Shown piece by piece: positions 27,030 to 37,476 of a DNA stretch of 64,000 bases. The stretch comes from Hyphomicrobium sp. Its GTDB lineage: Bacteria; Pseudomonadota; Alphaproteobacteria; Rhizobiales; Hyphomicrobiaceae. The notes under the pieces are model-generated. The model was not told the origin of the DNA and ran no database searches. It saw nothing but the letters and a program-made list of their open reading frames with translations. How positions within the stretch are numbered: position 1 is the first letter of the stretch; each line of letters starts with the position of its first letter. The DNA lies in assembly GCA_002928515.1 (NCBI GenBank), contig PERI01000004.1, forward strand, positions 186,001-250,000, in the 5' to 3' direction. A program made the translations under genes and the position numbers.

Positions 27030-27590
27030 ATGTTTGCCGTGATCACCGCAGCAGCCGCTGCGGCAGAAGCTGTCGCCGGTGAAGTCGCTCACCAGTCTGG
27101 TGGCGGGCTGCCGCAGCTCAATACCAACGATTTTGCCCCGCAGCTCATATGGCTCGCGGCGATGTTCACGCTGCTCTATGTCATTCTTTCTCGTGTGGCT
27201 CTTCCGCGCGTTGGTGAGGTTTTGGCTGAGCGGCGCGAACGGATCGCCCGCGATCTGGCCGCTGCTGCGAAGTTGAAATCTGAGACTGATCAGGCGTTGG
27301 CCGATTATGAAAAGGCTTTGGCTGAAGCACGCGCAAAAGCTTCGGGTATTGCGAAAGATACCCGCCAATCATTGACCAATGAAACCGATGCTGAGCGGAC
27401 CAAGATCGAAGCTCAGCTCTCGGCGAAATTGCAGGAAGCGGAAGCAAGGATTTCAGCGACCAAGACGAAGGCGCTGGCTTCGGTCAATGAGATTGCAGCT
27501 GATACCGCGAGCGCGGTGATCGGCAAGCTGATCGGTCAAGACGTGAGCGCGGCAGACGTGAAGGCTGCCATTGCAGCCCGCGCGAAGTGA
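27030..27590 (+). CDS. atpF2: F0F1 ATP synthase subunit b' (second b-type chain)
   Basis: The 186-residue protein is the b' chain of the peripheral stalk. It has an Ala-rich N-terminus, one transmembrane helix (APQLIWLAAMFTLLYVILSRVALPRV) and a long charged coiled coil (EVLAERRERIARDLAAAAKLKSETD...). A GGAGGAG ribosome-binding site sets the start at 27030. A separate b' next to b is characteristic of Alphaproteobacteria and phototrophs. The next gene, b, begins 7 bases after the stop. Confidence 0.93.
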   Translation: MFAVITAAAAAAEAVAGEVAHQSGGGLPQLNTNDFAPQLIWLAAMFTLLYVILSRVALPRVGEVLAERRERIARDLAAAAKLKSETDQALADYEKALAEARAKASGIAKDTRQSLTNETDAERTKIEAQLSAKLQEAEARISATKTKALASVNEIAADTASAVIGKLIGQDVSAADVKAAIAARAK

Positions 27591-27597
27591 GGATCAG

Positions 27598-28104
27598 ATG
27601 TACACGCTTCTGACATTCGACACGCAAGATCCAACATTCTGGGTCAGCATTTCGTTTTTGCTGTTTCTTGCTTTGCTTGCCTACTACGGCGTGCCTGGCA
27701 TGATCGGTAAAGCGCTCGATGCGCGCGGCGACGCCATCCGTAGTGAATTGGACGAGGCGCGCCGCTTGCGTGAGGAAGCTCAAGCACTCCTTGCCGACTA
27801 TCAGAAAAAGGCGCGTGAGGCCGAAGGCGAAGCCAAATCAATCATCGACCAGGCCAAGCGCGAAGCTGAGGAACTAGCAGCTGAGACGCGGCAATCGCTT
27901 TCCGAAATGATCGCTCGTCGTTCTAAGATGGCGGAGGAGAAAATCGCTCGTGCCGAAGCGCAGGCGTTGAGCGAAGTTCGCTCGGCTGCTGTCGATACGG
28001 CATTGGCGGCAGCGCAGTCGATCATCAAGACACGTGTTGCTGGCTCGACCGGCGATGGTCTTATTTCTCAATCGATCAGCGATCTTAAGGGTAAGCTGAA
28101 CTAA
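27598..28104 (+). CDS. atpF: F0F1 ATP synthase subunit b
   Basis: The 168-residue b chain pairs with b' to form the stator. It has one transmembrane helix (FWVSISFLLFLALLAYYGVPGMI) followed by a coiled coil rich in Arg/Glu/Ala. Its start at 27598 lies 8 bases after the b' stop. The operon ends here with a strong hairpin; the F1 genes (atpHAGDC) are elsewhere, as is usual in this group. Confidence 0.94.
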   Translation: MYTLLTFDTQDPTFWVSISFLLFLALLAYYGVPGMIGKALDARGDAIRSELDEARRLREEAQALLADYQKKAREAEGEAKSIIDQAKREAEELAAETRQSLSEMIARRSKMAEEKIARAEAQALSEVRSAAVDTALAAAQSIIKTRVAGSTGDGLISQSISDLKGKLN

Positions 28105-28129
28105 GGTTCGCAGCTCAATTTGAATACTA

Positions 28130-28159
28130 AAAAAGCCGGGCTGATAGCCCGGCTTTTTT
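28130..28159. terminator. bidirectional rho-independent terminator after atpF
   Basis: GCCGGGC, loop TGATA, GCCCGGC, flanked by AAAAA before and TTTTTT after, so it works on both strands. It lies between the end of the atp operon and the convergent lipoprotein gene. Confidence 0.93.
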
Positions 28160-28192
28160 GTTGATTGAATTCGCGCTTGGCTTGTCTTGATG

Positions 28193-28897
28193 TCAGCCAG
28201 CGCCAGCCGCTTTTCCATCGAAGCCGACGACGATTTCAAATTCGCCTGCGCGTGCGCCTTCTGGAATGTCGAAGGTCACCGTGCGTACGGCCGAGAAATA
28301 TCCAATCGGTTTATCGAGGCCGACGGCGACGTCTACTAAGACGGTATCGCCCGCAACCTTCGCACGCTTGGAATCGTTGACATGTATGTTCAACGGCAGC
28401 GCAATGTTACCGGGCTTGCCTTTGGGACCTAGCAAGACGCGACCTGAGAAGCCATATTTTACGGTCACGCGGCCGGGTTCGATCTGGCATTCGCGAGCGG
28501 TCTTGGTGATCTCACCGCGATGCATGATGGCGAGCGCGTCACCGGTGCGGCCTTGTTCATAAAAGGTCACTCGGTTATCGCGGGTGGCGACGATAAAGCG
28601 GGGACAGCCAGCAGCCACTTCTCCGATGGATGTACTGCCGGTCGAATTCCCATCGGACGTCTTGGCCGCGGCCAAGAGTTGATCTTCGGACACCGAATCT
28701 GAGGCCGCTGTTTGAGACGAGCCACCGAACATGCCGCCGCCAAGACCCGATGTCAGGGAGGACATTCCACATCCGCCAAGGGCACTTGCTGTTGCCAACA
28801 CTGCGACCAGCGACACGCAGCGCGTGGCGAAAAATGGCTTAGAAAGTTGTACAGCGTCTGCAAATTTGCGACGCTGCGTGTTCAATGAGTTCAACAC
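28193..28897 (-). CDS. conserved lipoprotein, unknown function
   Basis: From GTG 28897 (GGGGG a few bases upstream) the product is 234 residues. It has a basic N-terminus, then a hydrophobic [17 protein letters not shown] that ends in a lipobox, a Ser/Gly-rich linker, and a compact domain starting at [24 protein letters not shown] and ending [23 protein letters not shown] do not recognise a named family, but the domain looks folded and the gene next to ispH recurs in Rhizobiales. An open frame extends 58 codons upstream but overlaps the ispH start, so it is not used. It ends just past the shared terminator. Confidence 0.72.
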   Translation of the reverse strand: MLNSLNTQRRKFADAVQLSKPFFATRCVSLVAVLATASALGGCGMSSLTSGLGGGMFGGSSQTAASDSVSEDQLLAAAKTSDGNSTGSTSIGEVAAGCPRFIVATRDNRVTFYEQGRTGDALAIMHRGEITKTARECQIEPGRVTVKYGFSGRVLLGPKGKPGNIALPLNIHVNDSKRAKVAGDTVLVDVAVGLDKPIGYFSAVRTVTFDIPEGARAGEFEIVVGFDGKAAGAG

Positions 28898-29021
28898 GAT
28901 CCCCCGAGGTTCCGTCGCCCGGCCTCTTGTATTGTTTGCAAAGCATCGTAGCATCCGCGTCGCATCCCGTCCAAGGCGTTTTGCGCGTATGTCACATGAA
29001 ATTAAAGGACTTTTTGAGTTC

Positions 29022-30011
29022 ATGTCCGTCCTTAACCACAACCAGAAGGTCTCACTGCGACCGCAGCTCAAGATTTTGCTGGCTGCGCCGCGTGGCTTTT
29101 GTGCAGGCGTCGATCGCGCGATCCAAATCGTTGAACAGGCTTTGGAGAAATTTGGCGCGCCGGTCTATGTGCGCCATGAGATCGTCCACAACCGATACGT
29201 CGTGGAGTCTCTCAAGGCCAAAGGCGCCATTTTTGTGAAGGAGTTGGATGAGATCCCGGAAACATCCCAGCCCGTGATCTTTTCGGCACACGGCGTCGCC
29301 AAGACGATCCCGGCGGCTGCGAAATCGCGCAATATGTTCGTGCTCGATGCCACCTGCCCGCTGGTTTCCAAGGTGCACATGGAAGCGCAACGCCACTTCG
29401 AGCAAGGCCGTGACATCATCCTCGTCGGTCATCGCGGCCACCCTGAAGTGGTCGGCACGATGGGGCAATTGCCAGATGGCGCCATTCACCTGATTGAGAC
29501 GGCGGATGAAGCGCGCAGCTATACTCCGCGCGATGACAACAAGCTGGCTTTCGTGACGCAAACGACGCTGTCGCTCGATGACACGGCCGAAATTGTTGCA
29601 GTTCTTAAATCTCGGTTTCCAGGAATCGCCAGTCCGGTGAAAGAGGACATCTGTTACGCGACGACCAACCGTCAGAACGCTGTTAAAGCCATTGCCAGCA
29701 AGGTTGATGGACTGGTGGTGGTCGGGGGACCAAAGAGTTCCAATTCGCTGCGGCTTGTCGAGGTCGGCGAACGGGCTGGTTGCGCGTTGTCGATACTTGT
29801 CGAACGCGCGGTTGATATTCCGTGGGCAAAGTTCGATGGCCTTCAAAGTGTTGGCATCACGGCTGGAGCATCTGCTCCTGAAATCATCGTCGAAGAAGTG
29901 GTCGAGGCGTTTCGCCAGCGCTTCGATGTGACCATCGATGTCGTCACGACTGTAGAAGAACGCGTTGTGTTCAACGTTCCGCGAGAGTTGCGTCATCGCC
30001 CTTCGGCCTGA
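29022..30011 (+). CDS. ispH: 4-hydroxy-3-methylbut-2-enyl diphosphate reductase
   Basis: IspH (LytB) makes IPP and DMAPP, the last step of the non-mevalonate pathway, using a 4Fe-4S cluster. The three ligand cysteines are in [19 protein letters not shown] and [10 protein letters not shown]. Also present are [17 protein letters not shown] with the catalytic Glu, and TQTTLS. The 329-residue length is normal. The start at 29022 is preferred; ATG 28989 is possible. thrB and rnhA follow on the same strand, an order typical of Rhizobiales. Confidence 0.96.
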   Translation: MSVLNHNQKVSLRPQLKILLAAPRGFCAGVDRAIQIVEQALEKFGAPVYVRHEIVHNRYVVESLKAKGAIFVKELDEIPETSQPVIFSAHGVAKTIPAAAKSRNMFVLDATCPLVSKVHMEAQRHFEQGRDIILVGHRGHPEVVGTMGQLPDGAIHLIETADEARSYTPRDDNKLAFVTQTTLSLDDTAEIVAVLKSRFPGIASPVKEDICYATTNRQNAVKAIASKVDGLVVVGGPKSSNSLRLVEVGERAGCALSILVERAVDIPWAKFDGLQSVGITAGASAPEIIVEEVVEAFRQRFDVTIDVVTTVEERVVFNVPRELRHRPSA

Positions 30012-30046
30012 TACGCGATAGCCCAATTTGTGATTACGAGGACGGC

Positions 30047-31018
30047 ATGGCGGTTTACACCGAGGTCAATGACGAGGAGCTTGCGCGATTTATTGCAGGT
30101 TACGGACTTGGTCGCTTGCTGTCTTACAAAGGCATCGCCGAGGGCGTCGAGAATACCAACTACATCGTCCATTGCGAAAGTGGCTCGTATATCCTGACGC
30201 TCTACGAAAAGCGCGTCGATCCTGCAGACTTACCCTTTTTCTTAGGGCTGATGGAGCATCTAGCTGCTGGCGGAGTGACGTGTCCGCTTCCTGTCCGCGA
30301 CACTGAGGGTCGCAATCTCAACATGCTGTGCGGGCGACATGCCGCGCTCATTACATTTCTCGACGGTGTGTGGCCACGTCAACCCAAGGTCGCGCAATGC
30401 TTCGAAGTCGGTCGGGCGATGGCGACGATGCATTTAGCTGGTGATGGATTTTCACTGTCTCGGAAAAATGCGCTCAGCCTCGCTGGCTGGCGACCGCTTT
30501 TCGACAAGGTTGCTGCGCGAGCAGATAGCATTTTGCCGGGCTTGCAAACTTTACTCGCAGCAGAATTATCGGTGCTGGAGAAAAGTTGGCCGCGCGATCT
30601 CCCGCAAGGGATCATTCACGCAGACCTATTTACAGATAACGTGTTCTTTATCGGCGACGCGTTATCGGGTTTGATCGACTTCTATTTCGCTTGCAACGAC
30701 GCGCTCGCCTACGACATCGCTGTTTGTTTGAATGCGTGGTGTTTCGATACCGATTTTTCATTCAATCGCGACAAGGGACGCGCGCTCTTGGATGGATACC
30801 AGGCCGTGAGACCTCTAAACGCACTTGAGCAGAAAGCGATGCCGATGCTTGCGCGCGGAGCGGCGGTGCGCTTTCTTTTGACGCGTAGCTATGACTGGCT
30901 CAATACGCCGAAGGATGCGCTCGTGGCCCGCAAAGATCCGTTCGATTACGTGCGTCGATTGCGGTTTCATCAGACGGTGAAAAGCATTTCTGATTACACA
31001 GGCGACCGACAGTCATGA
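30047..31018 (+). CDS. thrB: homoserine kinase (aminoglycoside-phosphotransferase-fold ThrB)
   Basis: This 323-residue protein phosphorylates homoserine in threonine synthesis. It is not the GHMP type of E. coli but the alphaproteobacterial protein-kinase-like type: [26 protein letters not shown] at the N-lobe and catalytic [13 protein letters not shown] then [20 protein letters not shown] precedes the ATG. The stop overlaps rnhA by 4 bases (ATGA), so translation is coupled. Threonine synthase, the next enzyme, is at 39.4-40.8 kb. Confidence 0.94.
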   Translation: MAVYTEVNDEELARFIAGYGLGRLLSYKGIAEGVENTNYIVHCESGSYILTLYEKRVDPADLPFFLGLMEHLAAGGVTCPLPVRDTEGRNLNMLCGRHAALITFLDGVWPRQPKVAQCFEVGRAMATMHLAGDGFSLSRKNALSLAGWRPLFDKVAARADSILPGLQTLLAAELSVLEKSWPRDLPQGIIHADLFTDNVFFIGDALSGLIDFYFACNDALAYDIAVCLNAWCFDTDFSFNRDKGRALLDGYQAVRPLNALEQKAMPMLARGAAVRFLLTRSYDWLNTPKDALVARKDPFDYVRRLRFHQTVKSISDYTGDRQS

Positions 31019-31500
31019 CGTCTGGGTCTGCCAAAATCATAATCTATAGCGATGGGGCGTGCTCTGGTAATCCTGGGCCAGGCGGATGGGGTGCTGTGTT
31101 AATTTCGGGCGCGCATCGCAAAGAACTTTCTGGGGGAGAGGCTGAGACCACGAACAATCGTATGGAGCTGCTCGGCGCCATCTCTGCACTTGAAGCTTTG
31201 AAGCGTAAAAGCGATGTAGCGCTTTATACCGATAGCGCTTACGTCAAGAACGGCATCACCGGGTGGATCCACGGCTGGAAGCGCAACGGATGGCGCACGG
31301 CGGATAAAAAGCCGGTGAAGAATGTCGAGTTGTGGCAGCGGCTCGATGAGCTATGCGACCGTCATAACGTTGAGTGGCATTGGGTCAAAGGCCATGCCGG
31401 TCATCCAGAAAACGAGCGTGCAGACGAGTTGGCGCGGGCCGGCATGGCACCATATAAGTCCGCGCCACACAAATCGTCGCGTTCGTCATCAGCCGAGTGA
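31015..31500 (+). CDS. rnhA: ribonuclease HI
   Basis: The 161-residue enzyme degrades RNA in RNA-DNA hybrids. Catalytic acidic residues are in [17 protein letters not shown] (Asp), [10 protein letters not shown] (Glu), [11 protein letters not shown] (Asp) and NERADELA (Asp), and the basic protrusion [17 protein letters not shown] is present. It starts within the thrB stop codon. Its last 12 bases overlap the end of the convergent peroxiredoxin gene. The Ser/Lys-rich end is a short tail beyond the usual fold. Confidence 0.96.
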   Translation: MTSGSAKIIIYSDGACSGNPGPGGWGAVLISGAHRKELSGGEAETTNNRMELLGAISALEALKRKSDVALYTDSAYVKNGITGWIHGWKRNGWRTADKKPVKNVELWQRLDELCDRHNVEWHWVKGHAGHPENERADELARAGMAPYKSAPHKSSRSSSAE

Positions 31501-31989
31501 GCGGTCGATCATCGAGCAAAGATTTTCAGCGCTCGATTTTTCAGCCTGGGGTGGGCTGTCCTCGATGTTGAGAACCTTCACCACGCCGTCATCGACCAGC
31601 ATTGCGTAACGCTTGGAGCGTAAGCCCAAGCCGAATGCCGACAAATCAATGTCGAGACCGATGGCTTTTGCGAAGTCGCCAGACCCATCGGCCAGCATTT
31701 CGATTTTGCTTTCTGCGCCCGTATCGCCAGCCCAATTGGTCAGAACAAAAATGTCGTTCACGGCGGTGCAGGCCACCGTATCTATGCCTTTGCCTTTGAG
31801 TTCGCTGACGCGATCAACAAAACCCGGCATATGATTTTTGTGACACGTTGGAGTGTACGCTCCAGGCACCGCGAACAAAGCGACTTTCTTGCCAGCGAAT
31901 ACGTCAGCGACAGATTTGGATGTTGGGCCATCAGCGCCCATGACCGTGAACTTTGCGTCTGGAAGTTTGTCGCCAACTTTGATCGCCAT
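31489..31989 (-). CDS. peroxiredoxin (Prx5/hybrid type)
   Basis: The 166-residue protein reduces peroxides. The peroxidatic cysteine is in [30 protein letters not shown] and [16 protein letters not shown] are typical of the AhpC/TSA-Redoxin group related to Prx5. A C-terminal Cys (AENLCSM) may be a resolving residue. GAGGAC just before ATG 31989 sets the start. The upstream DsbD-alpha-like gene is 50 bases away on the same strand, so both thiol proteins may share a transcript. Confidence 0.92.
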   Translation of the reverse strand: MAIKVGDKLPDAKFTVMGADGPTSKSVADVFAGKKVALFAVPGAYTPTCHKNHMPGFVDRVSELKGKGIDTVACTAVNDIFVLTNWAGDTGAESKIEMLADGSGDFAKAIGLDIDLSAFGLGLRSKRYAMLVDDGVVKVLNIEDSPPQAEKSSAENLCSMIDRSLG

Positions 31990-32039
31990 AATGTCCTCAG
32001 CTGTGTGATGCAATTCGATTCCGCCGCGGATGCGGTCAC

Positions 32040-32909
32040 TTACTTTAATTGGATCGTCGTTTCTGACTGTCCCTTCGCACCCACGAGCGTCAGCGTCAAT
32101 GCCTTGCCTTTGAGAGCTGCGATGCCACCCGCATCTGCAAGATCAAGTTTATAACTTGTGACACCATTTGCGGACGATGTTGGCTTTGGCAGAGGCAAAT
32201 ATGCGCCTTCAGGGGCTTCGACGAATGCATCGCCAGCTTCGACGCTCGAACCGGGATCGCTTACGTCAAAATGCAGATAAGATAATGCGCCTTCATTTTC
32301 GATGCGCCACGCTTTCAGAATTGGGTCTTTATTGGCATCGGGCTGCTGACTGGGTACTTTAGTGACGGCATCAGCAAGCGTTGGCGACTTCTTTACGTTG
32401 AGTGGAACAATCACTTGAAGTGCGGCTTCTGCTGGAATGCACAGCTCCTTGCAGACGCCGTAAGTTGCCGTGAGTTTGACATGGACGGGTTTCGTCGCAT
32501 CTTTGGCGATCAACTCAATGGGAAATACGACGCCGTCTTGATAGCCAATGACTGAGCCGGACTTATCTGTCAGGCGACGCGGTGCAGGGTAGAGCACGTT
32601 TGCGGACTTCAGATTATCCGATTGCGACCAGTCAAACTCAGGGGGGACGCCGCCTGCGTCACCAGGCATGCGCCAGTATGTTTTCCAACCCGGTGGCATT
32701 TGTATTTCAACACCTAAATAGATCTTACCATCGGGGGTGGGGTCAATGCGACCGGCGAGAACACGGGCTTTGTTTTGATAGCCTTCGACCCAAGGCGCGT
32801 GGATGCCTTCAGCGCCTGCGGACACGCCTGACATGGCTGCTAGTCCGACGCTTGCGAACGCCAGAACACATGCGCGATTTTGGCGTTTCCATCGGCGTTT
32901 GGTCGTCAT
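32040..32909 (-). CDS. exported DsbD-alpha-like (DsbC/DsbD N-terminal domain) protein
   Basis: The 289-residue protein has a signal peptide (VLAFASVGLAAMSGVSAGA) and then a domain like the periplasmic alpha domain of the disulfide reductase DsbD: MPPGWKTYWRMPGDAGGVPPEFDW, PAPRRLTDKSGSVIGYQDGVVFPI, and the cysteine pair ATYGVCKELCIPAEA. There is no DsbD transmembrane or C-terminal domain, so it would act as a periplasmic acceptor of electrons from a separate CcdA/DsbD-type protein, or as a copper-tolerance (ScsB-like) component; this is inference. A GGAG site precedes the ATG. It is divergent from yqgE. Confidence 0.85.
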   Translation of the reverse strand: MTTKRRWKRQNRACVLAFASVGLAAMSGVSAGAEGIHAPWVEGYQNKARVLAGRIDPTPDGKIYLGVEIQMPPGWKTYWRMPGDAGGVPPEFDWSQSDNLKSANVLYPAPRRLTDKSGSVIGYQDGVVFPIELIAKDATKPVHVKLTATYGVCKELCIPAEAALQVIVPLNVKKSPTLADAVTKVPSQQPDANKDPILKAWRIENEGALSYLHFDVSDPGSSVEAGDAFVEAPEGAYLPLPKPTSSANGVTSYKLDLADAGGIAALKGKALTLTLVGAKGQSETTIQLK

Positions 32910-33058
32910 GAAAGGCTCCAGATTAACCTGCGCGAGCCGACTTCGATGGCTTTGCAGGTCTTATACGTATCAGCACTGCGTGGCGTTGCGGCCTTCAAGT
33001 CAGAATTACTTTGATTGACAGTCTTCACGTGTCCACATTCTCTGGCTAATCTTACAAC

Positions 33059-33676
33059 ATGAAGGGAACCCGACAAAAGCGCCGCGTTAAGCCAAGTGCT
33101 GGATCTCTAGAAGGCCAGCTTTTGCTGGCCATGCCGCGGATGTCTGATCGTCGTTTTGCGCGCTCGGTCATCTATGTGTGCGCGCACTCGGATGAAGGCG
33201 CGATGGGACTGATCATCAATCAGCGCGCTGAGAATATTTCAGCCCCTGATCTTCTTGAGCGCTTGGGCATAGAGACCCCATCAACTGGGCTCGCGCGTAG
33301 TGGGGATGGCTTGTCGTTGCCCATTCAAATCGGCGGTCCGGTGGAAACTGGGCGCGGGTTTGTTTTGCATAGTGCTGACTATTTCGTCGAGGATACGACG
33401 TTGGCCATCGAGAAAGGCGTTTGCTTGACGGCGACGCTGGATATTCTCAAGGCGATTGCCGAGGGAAAAGGGCCAGAACGTGCGCTGTTGGCGCTTGGCT
33501 ATTCCGGATGGTCACCGGGTCAACTCGAAAGCGAAATTCAAGCCAACGGTTGGTTGCACTGTCCCGCCGATATGGATCTCATTTTCGGAAATGAACTCGA
33601 ACAGAAGTACACGCGTGCGATGTCGAAACTCGGCATCAGTCTGTCGCATCTCGTCAACGACGCTGGGCACGCTTAA
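33059..33676 (+). CDS. yqgE: YqgE/AlgH family protein
   Basis: A 205-residue DUF179 protein: [36 protein letters not shown] is the characteristic start, followed by [17 protein letters not shown] and [21 protein letters not shown]. The function is unsettled; in E. coli yqgE lies by yqgF, elsewhere it is linked to alginate regulation. It is a single gene, convergent with the large EAL protein gene with a 26-base gap. Confidence 0.93.
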   Translation: MKGTRQKRRVKPSAGSLEGQLLLAMPRMSDRRFARSVIYVCAHSDEGAMGLIINQRAENISAPDLLERLGIETPSTGLARSGDGLSLPIQIGGPVETGRGFVLHSADYFVEDTTLAIEKGVCLTATLDILKAIAEGKGPERALLALGYSGWSPGQLESEIQANGWLHCPADMDLIFGNELEQKYTRAMSKLGISLSHLVNDAGHA

Positions 33677-33702
33677 TTCGCACGCGCCGTCTCTTCACGC
33701 TT

Positions 33703-36700
33703 TCAAACTTTTCTATTCATGCGTTCGCGCTGATCTGGCTGTGGGACATTCGTGTTTTCAGCGGGGCCTTGCGGTGCTGTGCCAGCTAAGCGCGCAAGAC
33801 TTGCGGCTATGCCAGGTGGCAAGCTCGATAAGTTCGGCTGGGCTTGAGGAGGTAGCGGATTGCGGATCGGCAACGGCGGTGGTGGTGCCATGCCAGGGTT
33901 GGGATTCGTGGCGTAACCGGAATTCTGAATGGGTTGAGGTGCGAACACGGGCGTTCGAGGTGGCATTGTGCGCGGTACATCATCTATTGAATGTGCAGCT
34001 TGTGCGTGCTGCTCGCTCGCTGCAAATTCCGAGGATGCATTTGCATTCTGCGGTGACATGAGCATCGGCTCAAAAGCTACCGGCTGCACGGACATAGGCT
34101 GGAACGGTGCCGTCGGCAGACCATTCGGTGGCCATGTGGGCGTGTCTGATTGCGTAATGTTTTCCTGCGCTGGAACCGGCATTGGTATCGCGCGCGCAGC
34201 GTTCTGGAATGCTGGCGATGGGTCAGCCGTTACTGTTGGTTGGAACGGTCGCGGTGGCTGGTGAGGTAGCGGCGGAAATGCCGCTGGTGGCTTGGCACCA
34301 TTGCCATTGGGATTTGGACCTTTGGTATTTGGGGCGCCACTGACGATTTGCGGCGGCCCTTTCTGACGCGGACGAACGACGGAGCGCGTGGGCAAAGCTT
34401 GTGGCGTTTTTTCTGACGCGGCAGCCAAGATTTCCTTCTTTCCGAGTTCAGAAGGTGCTGGCAATGCAGGCTTGTCTTCGGGTTTCGATTTTGTTTTTGG
34501 TTTGAAGAAGCCGCGCGGCTGCATCTTGCGTTCCGAACGGCGCACGATTTTCAGAAGCTGCAAGACATCGCGATCGGCGATCGGCTCGCCAAAGTGATAG
34601 CCTTGCGCATATTCACATCCCATCGCGCGTAACAGCGAAGCTTCTTCGGCGCGTTCAACGCCTTCTGCGATGACGGTTTTGGATAGTTCGTGCGCGAGCG
34701 CCACGATAGAACGCATGATAGCAGCCCCGCTCGCCGAGCTACTGGCACGCACCAATTCGCGGTCGACCTTGATGGTGTCGAACGGGAAACGCTGCAAATA
34801 TGCGAGCGAAGAATAACCCGTGCCAAAATCATCCATCGCGAGTTCGGCACCGGAACCACGCAAAACTTCCAGAATTTCAGCGGCTTGTTCAGGATTTTCC
34901 ATGACAAGCGACTCGGTGATCTCCAGTCGCAAGCCGCCGCGTGGCACGATATTTCGACCGAGGATGTGGCGAATTTCTTGTACGGACTCGGGGCGGAAAA
35001 GTTGTCGGCTGGAAACATTGACGCTGACGAACAACGGACGCTCTGAACGCGGAAGCTCTTGTTGCCAACGCGCTGCATCAGTTGCTGCCCTCAGCAAAAC
35101 ATATGAACCGAGCTTGATGATGAGATCGCTCTCTTCAGCGACGGGCACGAAGGTTGCCGGATTGAGAAGGCCGAGTTTGGGATGTTCCCAGCGCACCAGC
35201 GCTTCGAAGCCTGCGAGTTCCTTGGTCGGCAAATAAATGATCGGCTGATACAGGACTTTTAGCTGACCTTTATCGAGCGCTTTGCGTAAGTCACTTTCCA
35301 CTTGAATTCGGTCGTCACTGTCTCGACGCATGCTGGGTTCGAACACTTCAATCCGATCCGCGCCACCGCGCTTGGCGCGATACATCGCCAGCTCGGCTTC
35401 TTTCAAGAGGTCGTCGTCGGATACTTGGCCTTCATCCCAAATCGCGATGCCGATCGAACCGGTCAAAACGATTTCTTGATTGCCAAATGGAATTGGCGCG
35501 CGGAGTGACCTGCGGATGCGCTCTGCGAGTGATGATAGATTGCGTGCTTCTTGTTCGCTGGTGAACAGCAACGCGAATTGATCGCCGCCCACACGGGCGA
35601 CGGTATCTTGCGGACCGAGATGGCGTTGCAAGCGGCGCGCGACCGTCAAGAGCAAACTATCGCCGCGAACTAAGCCGAACGACGCGTTGACGCTTTTGAA
35701 TTTGTCGAGGTCGATGAAAATAACGGCCGGATGTACCGTCTTATCGGTTTTGGCGCGAATGACAGCCGATTTCAAACGGTCCATGAACAGTTCGCGGTTG
35801 GGCAGTCCGGTCAGGCTGCAATGTACGGCATCATGTAGCAGACGTTCGTGTGCGCGCTTGGTATCGGATACGTCGCGGATGAGACCGACGCAACGCAGCG
35901 TGCGGCCGTCAGCGTTTGGAATGCTGGCCGCTTCGAGTTCAAACCAGCGCCAACTGTTATCGGCGTGGCGCAAGCGGAAGTCCGTGCGGATTTTGACGCC
36001 CGCTCGTTCTTGTGCGGAGACCAGCATGACGCGAAAGCGTTCGCGGTCTGTTGGATGAACATGCTTTTGGAAATCTTCAACCTTGCAGGACAATTCACCA
36101 GGCATCAGCGCTAATGCGATTTCGATGTCCTGACCTATCTTGATTTCGTCGCGACGGATGTTCCATTCCCAAACCGATGAGCCGGACCCTGCGAGCGCCA
36201 ACGAGCGCGCCTGAAGTTCGGTCGGAGCGCCGGCATAGACAGGGTCGAGCGAGCGGAAGGCGAATTGCGTGACCGTGAAGCCCATCAAGATCACAACCAA
36301 GACAAGACCAGCAACAAGGCCGGAGACGACAACATCGCCTGCCAAGCGACCGTTCAACGTCATGCCGGCGGCAAATATCCAGACGAGCAACAGCACCCAT
36401 GTCGGCACCAGAGACAGCGCTCGATCTTGACCCCGGGCAGCGAGAAACAACGTAAAAATCGCACCGACCGAGCCGATGACGAGGAATGAGAGACGCGCGA
36501 AGGTGGCGGCAAGTCTGGGGTCGATGACGGCGATGGCAACGAGCATCAACTGAGCCACAGACCAGACGCCGATTAACATGCGTACCAGGCCGTGCCACAA
36601 ACCGAGCCGCAAGAAAGTGGTCAGGAAAATGACGAAGCTTGCTGCAATCGCCGATTCACCGGCGGCGCGATAGACAGCGTTGTCTTCGGGGCGGAGATTG

Positions 36701-37476
36701 AACAGCTTATGGAAGAAACCGAAATCCACGCACAAATAGGTCAGCACCGACCAGGAAACGAGAGCGGCCGCCGGGAAAATGATTTTGTGATTGGCTGCAA
36801 ACACGGCCGTCAGAAAGATGGCGAGCAGACCAGTCAGACCGAGCATTGCGCCATTAAACAGTTGCCTGTCGCGGGTTTTGATTTCGTAGTCGATCGGCTT
36901 CCACAAATAGATCCGTGCAAATCGCTCCGACGAAAGTTCGGCGACATAGGTGATCGTCTGTCCTGGTTCCAGCGTGATGCGGAACACATCGGCTTTGTCG
37001 CTACGAATACGTTCGGGCACGAAGCCGATGGAGGGTGTGACCGTGTCGATGCGGCGCGCATCTAGGTCAGGCCAAATGGTGCCTGATCCAATAACTGTGT
37101 AGCGGTCGGCCGTCAGCCAGCGTTCCATAGGTTTTTCAGTGGCGTTGGTGAGGGCAAACACCATCCAATTCGGGTTGGCGCCTGGAACGGACGCACGAAC
37201 CGTCATGCGTCCTGACACACCATCGGCACCAGGCGCGGTCTCGACTTGCAGACTGTCTCCGCGGCCTTCATAGGCTTCGCCAAGCGTCGTGATTTCGATG
37301 CGTTCAAGATCAGGCTGGACGACGATGGGCGAAAGGGCGTGTGCTTGGTGCGAGACCGCACATAGCGCCATCACAAGCGCGACGATCAGAAGCGCAAAAT
37401 TCCGGCAACCAACGGTGCGCATTGTAGCGCACGTCATCGCGCTCAAATGAGGAAGTGTGTCGCGAGCATTTTGCAT
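33703..37476 (-). CDS. membrane 7TM-PAS-GGDEF-EAL cyclic-di-GMP protein with proline-rich tail
   Basis: This 1257-residue protein appears to be a c-di-GMP phosphodiesterase sensor. Order: signal/anchor helix (about 26-48), a periplasmic domain (to about 205), seven or so transmembrane helices of the DISM type (about 208-415), a PAS domain (about 430-545, ending VGLIRDVSDTKRAHE), GGDEF (about 550-715) and EAL (about 730-975). The GGDEF signature is GGDQF, and no RxxD inhibitory site precedes it, so cyclase activity is doubtful. The EAL domain keeps EALVRW, NVSSRQL, EITES, DDFGTGYSSL, KVD and AEGVE, so it should be active. The last 275 residues are disordered and Pro/Gln/Asn-rich. ATG 37476 overlaps the acetyltransferase stop (TGATG). 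Confidence 0.9.
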   Translation of the reverse strand: MQNARDTLPHLSAMTCATMRTVGCRNFALLIVALVMALCAVSHQAHALSPIVVQPDLERIEITTLGEAYEGRGDSLQVETAPGADGVSGRMTVRASVPGANPNWMVFALTNATEKPMERWLTADRYTVIGSGTIWPDLDARRIDTVTPSIGFVPERIRSDKADVFRITLEPGQTITYVAELSSERFARIYLWKPIDYEIKTRDRQLFNGAMLGLTGLLAIFLTAVFAANHKIIFPAAALVSWSVLTYLCVDFGFFHKLFNLRPEDNAVYRAAGESAIAASFVIFLTTFLRLGLWHGLVRMLIGVWSVAQLMLVAIAVIDPRLAATFARLSFLVIGSVGAIFTLFLAARGQDRALSLVPTWVLLLVWIFAAGMTLNGRLAGDVVVSGLVAGLVLVVILMGFTVTQFAFRSLDPVYAGAPTELQARSLALAGSGSSVWEWNIRRDEIKIGQDIEIALALMPGELSCKVEDFQKHVHPTDRERFRVMLVSAQERAGVKIRTDFRLRHADNSWRWFELEAASIPNADGRTLRCVGLIRDVSDTKRAHERLLHDAVHCSLTGLPNRELFMDRLKSAVIRAKTDKTVHPAVIFIDLDKFKSVNASFGLVRGDSLLLTVARRLQRHLGPQDTVARVGGDQFALLFTSEQEARNLSSLAERIRRSLRAPIPFGNQEIVLTGSIGIAIWDEGQVSDDDLLKEAELAMYRAKRGGADRIEVFEPSMRRDSDDRIQVESDLRKALDKGQLKVLYQPIIYLPTKELAGFEALVRWEHPKLGLLNPATFVPVAEESDLIIKLGSYVLLRAATDAARWQQELPRSERPLFVSVNVSSRQLFRPESVQEIRHILGRNIVPRGGLRLEITESLVMENPEQAAEILEVLRGSGAELAMDDFGTGYSSLAYLQRFPFDTIKVDRELVRASSSASGAAIMRSIVALAHELSKTVIAEGVERAEEASLLRAMGCEYAQGYHFGEPIADRDVLQLLKIVRRSERKMQPRGFFKPKTKSKPEDKPALPAPSELGKKEILAAASEKTPQALPTRSVVRPRQKGPPQIVSGAPNTKGPNPNGNGAKPPAAFPPLPHQPPRPFQPTVTADPSPAFQNAARAIPMPVPAQENITQSDTPTWPPNGLPTAPFQPMSVQPVAFEPMLMSPQNANASSEFAASEQHAQAAHSIDDVPRTMPPRTPVFAPQPIQNSGYATNPNPGMAPPPPLPIRNPLPPQAQPNLSSLPPGIAASLARLAGTAPQGPAENTNVPQPDQRERMNRKV

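Noticed and set aside
28731-28988. Upstream extension of ispH through the lipoprotein gene
   Set aside because: It is antisense to the lipoprotein coding region and unlike any IspH N-terminus.
33014-33040. TTGACA upstream of yqgE as a promoter
   Set aside because: No acceptable -10 box at 16-18 bases.
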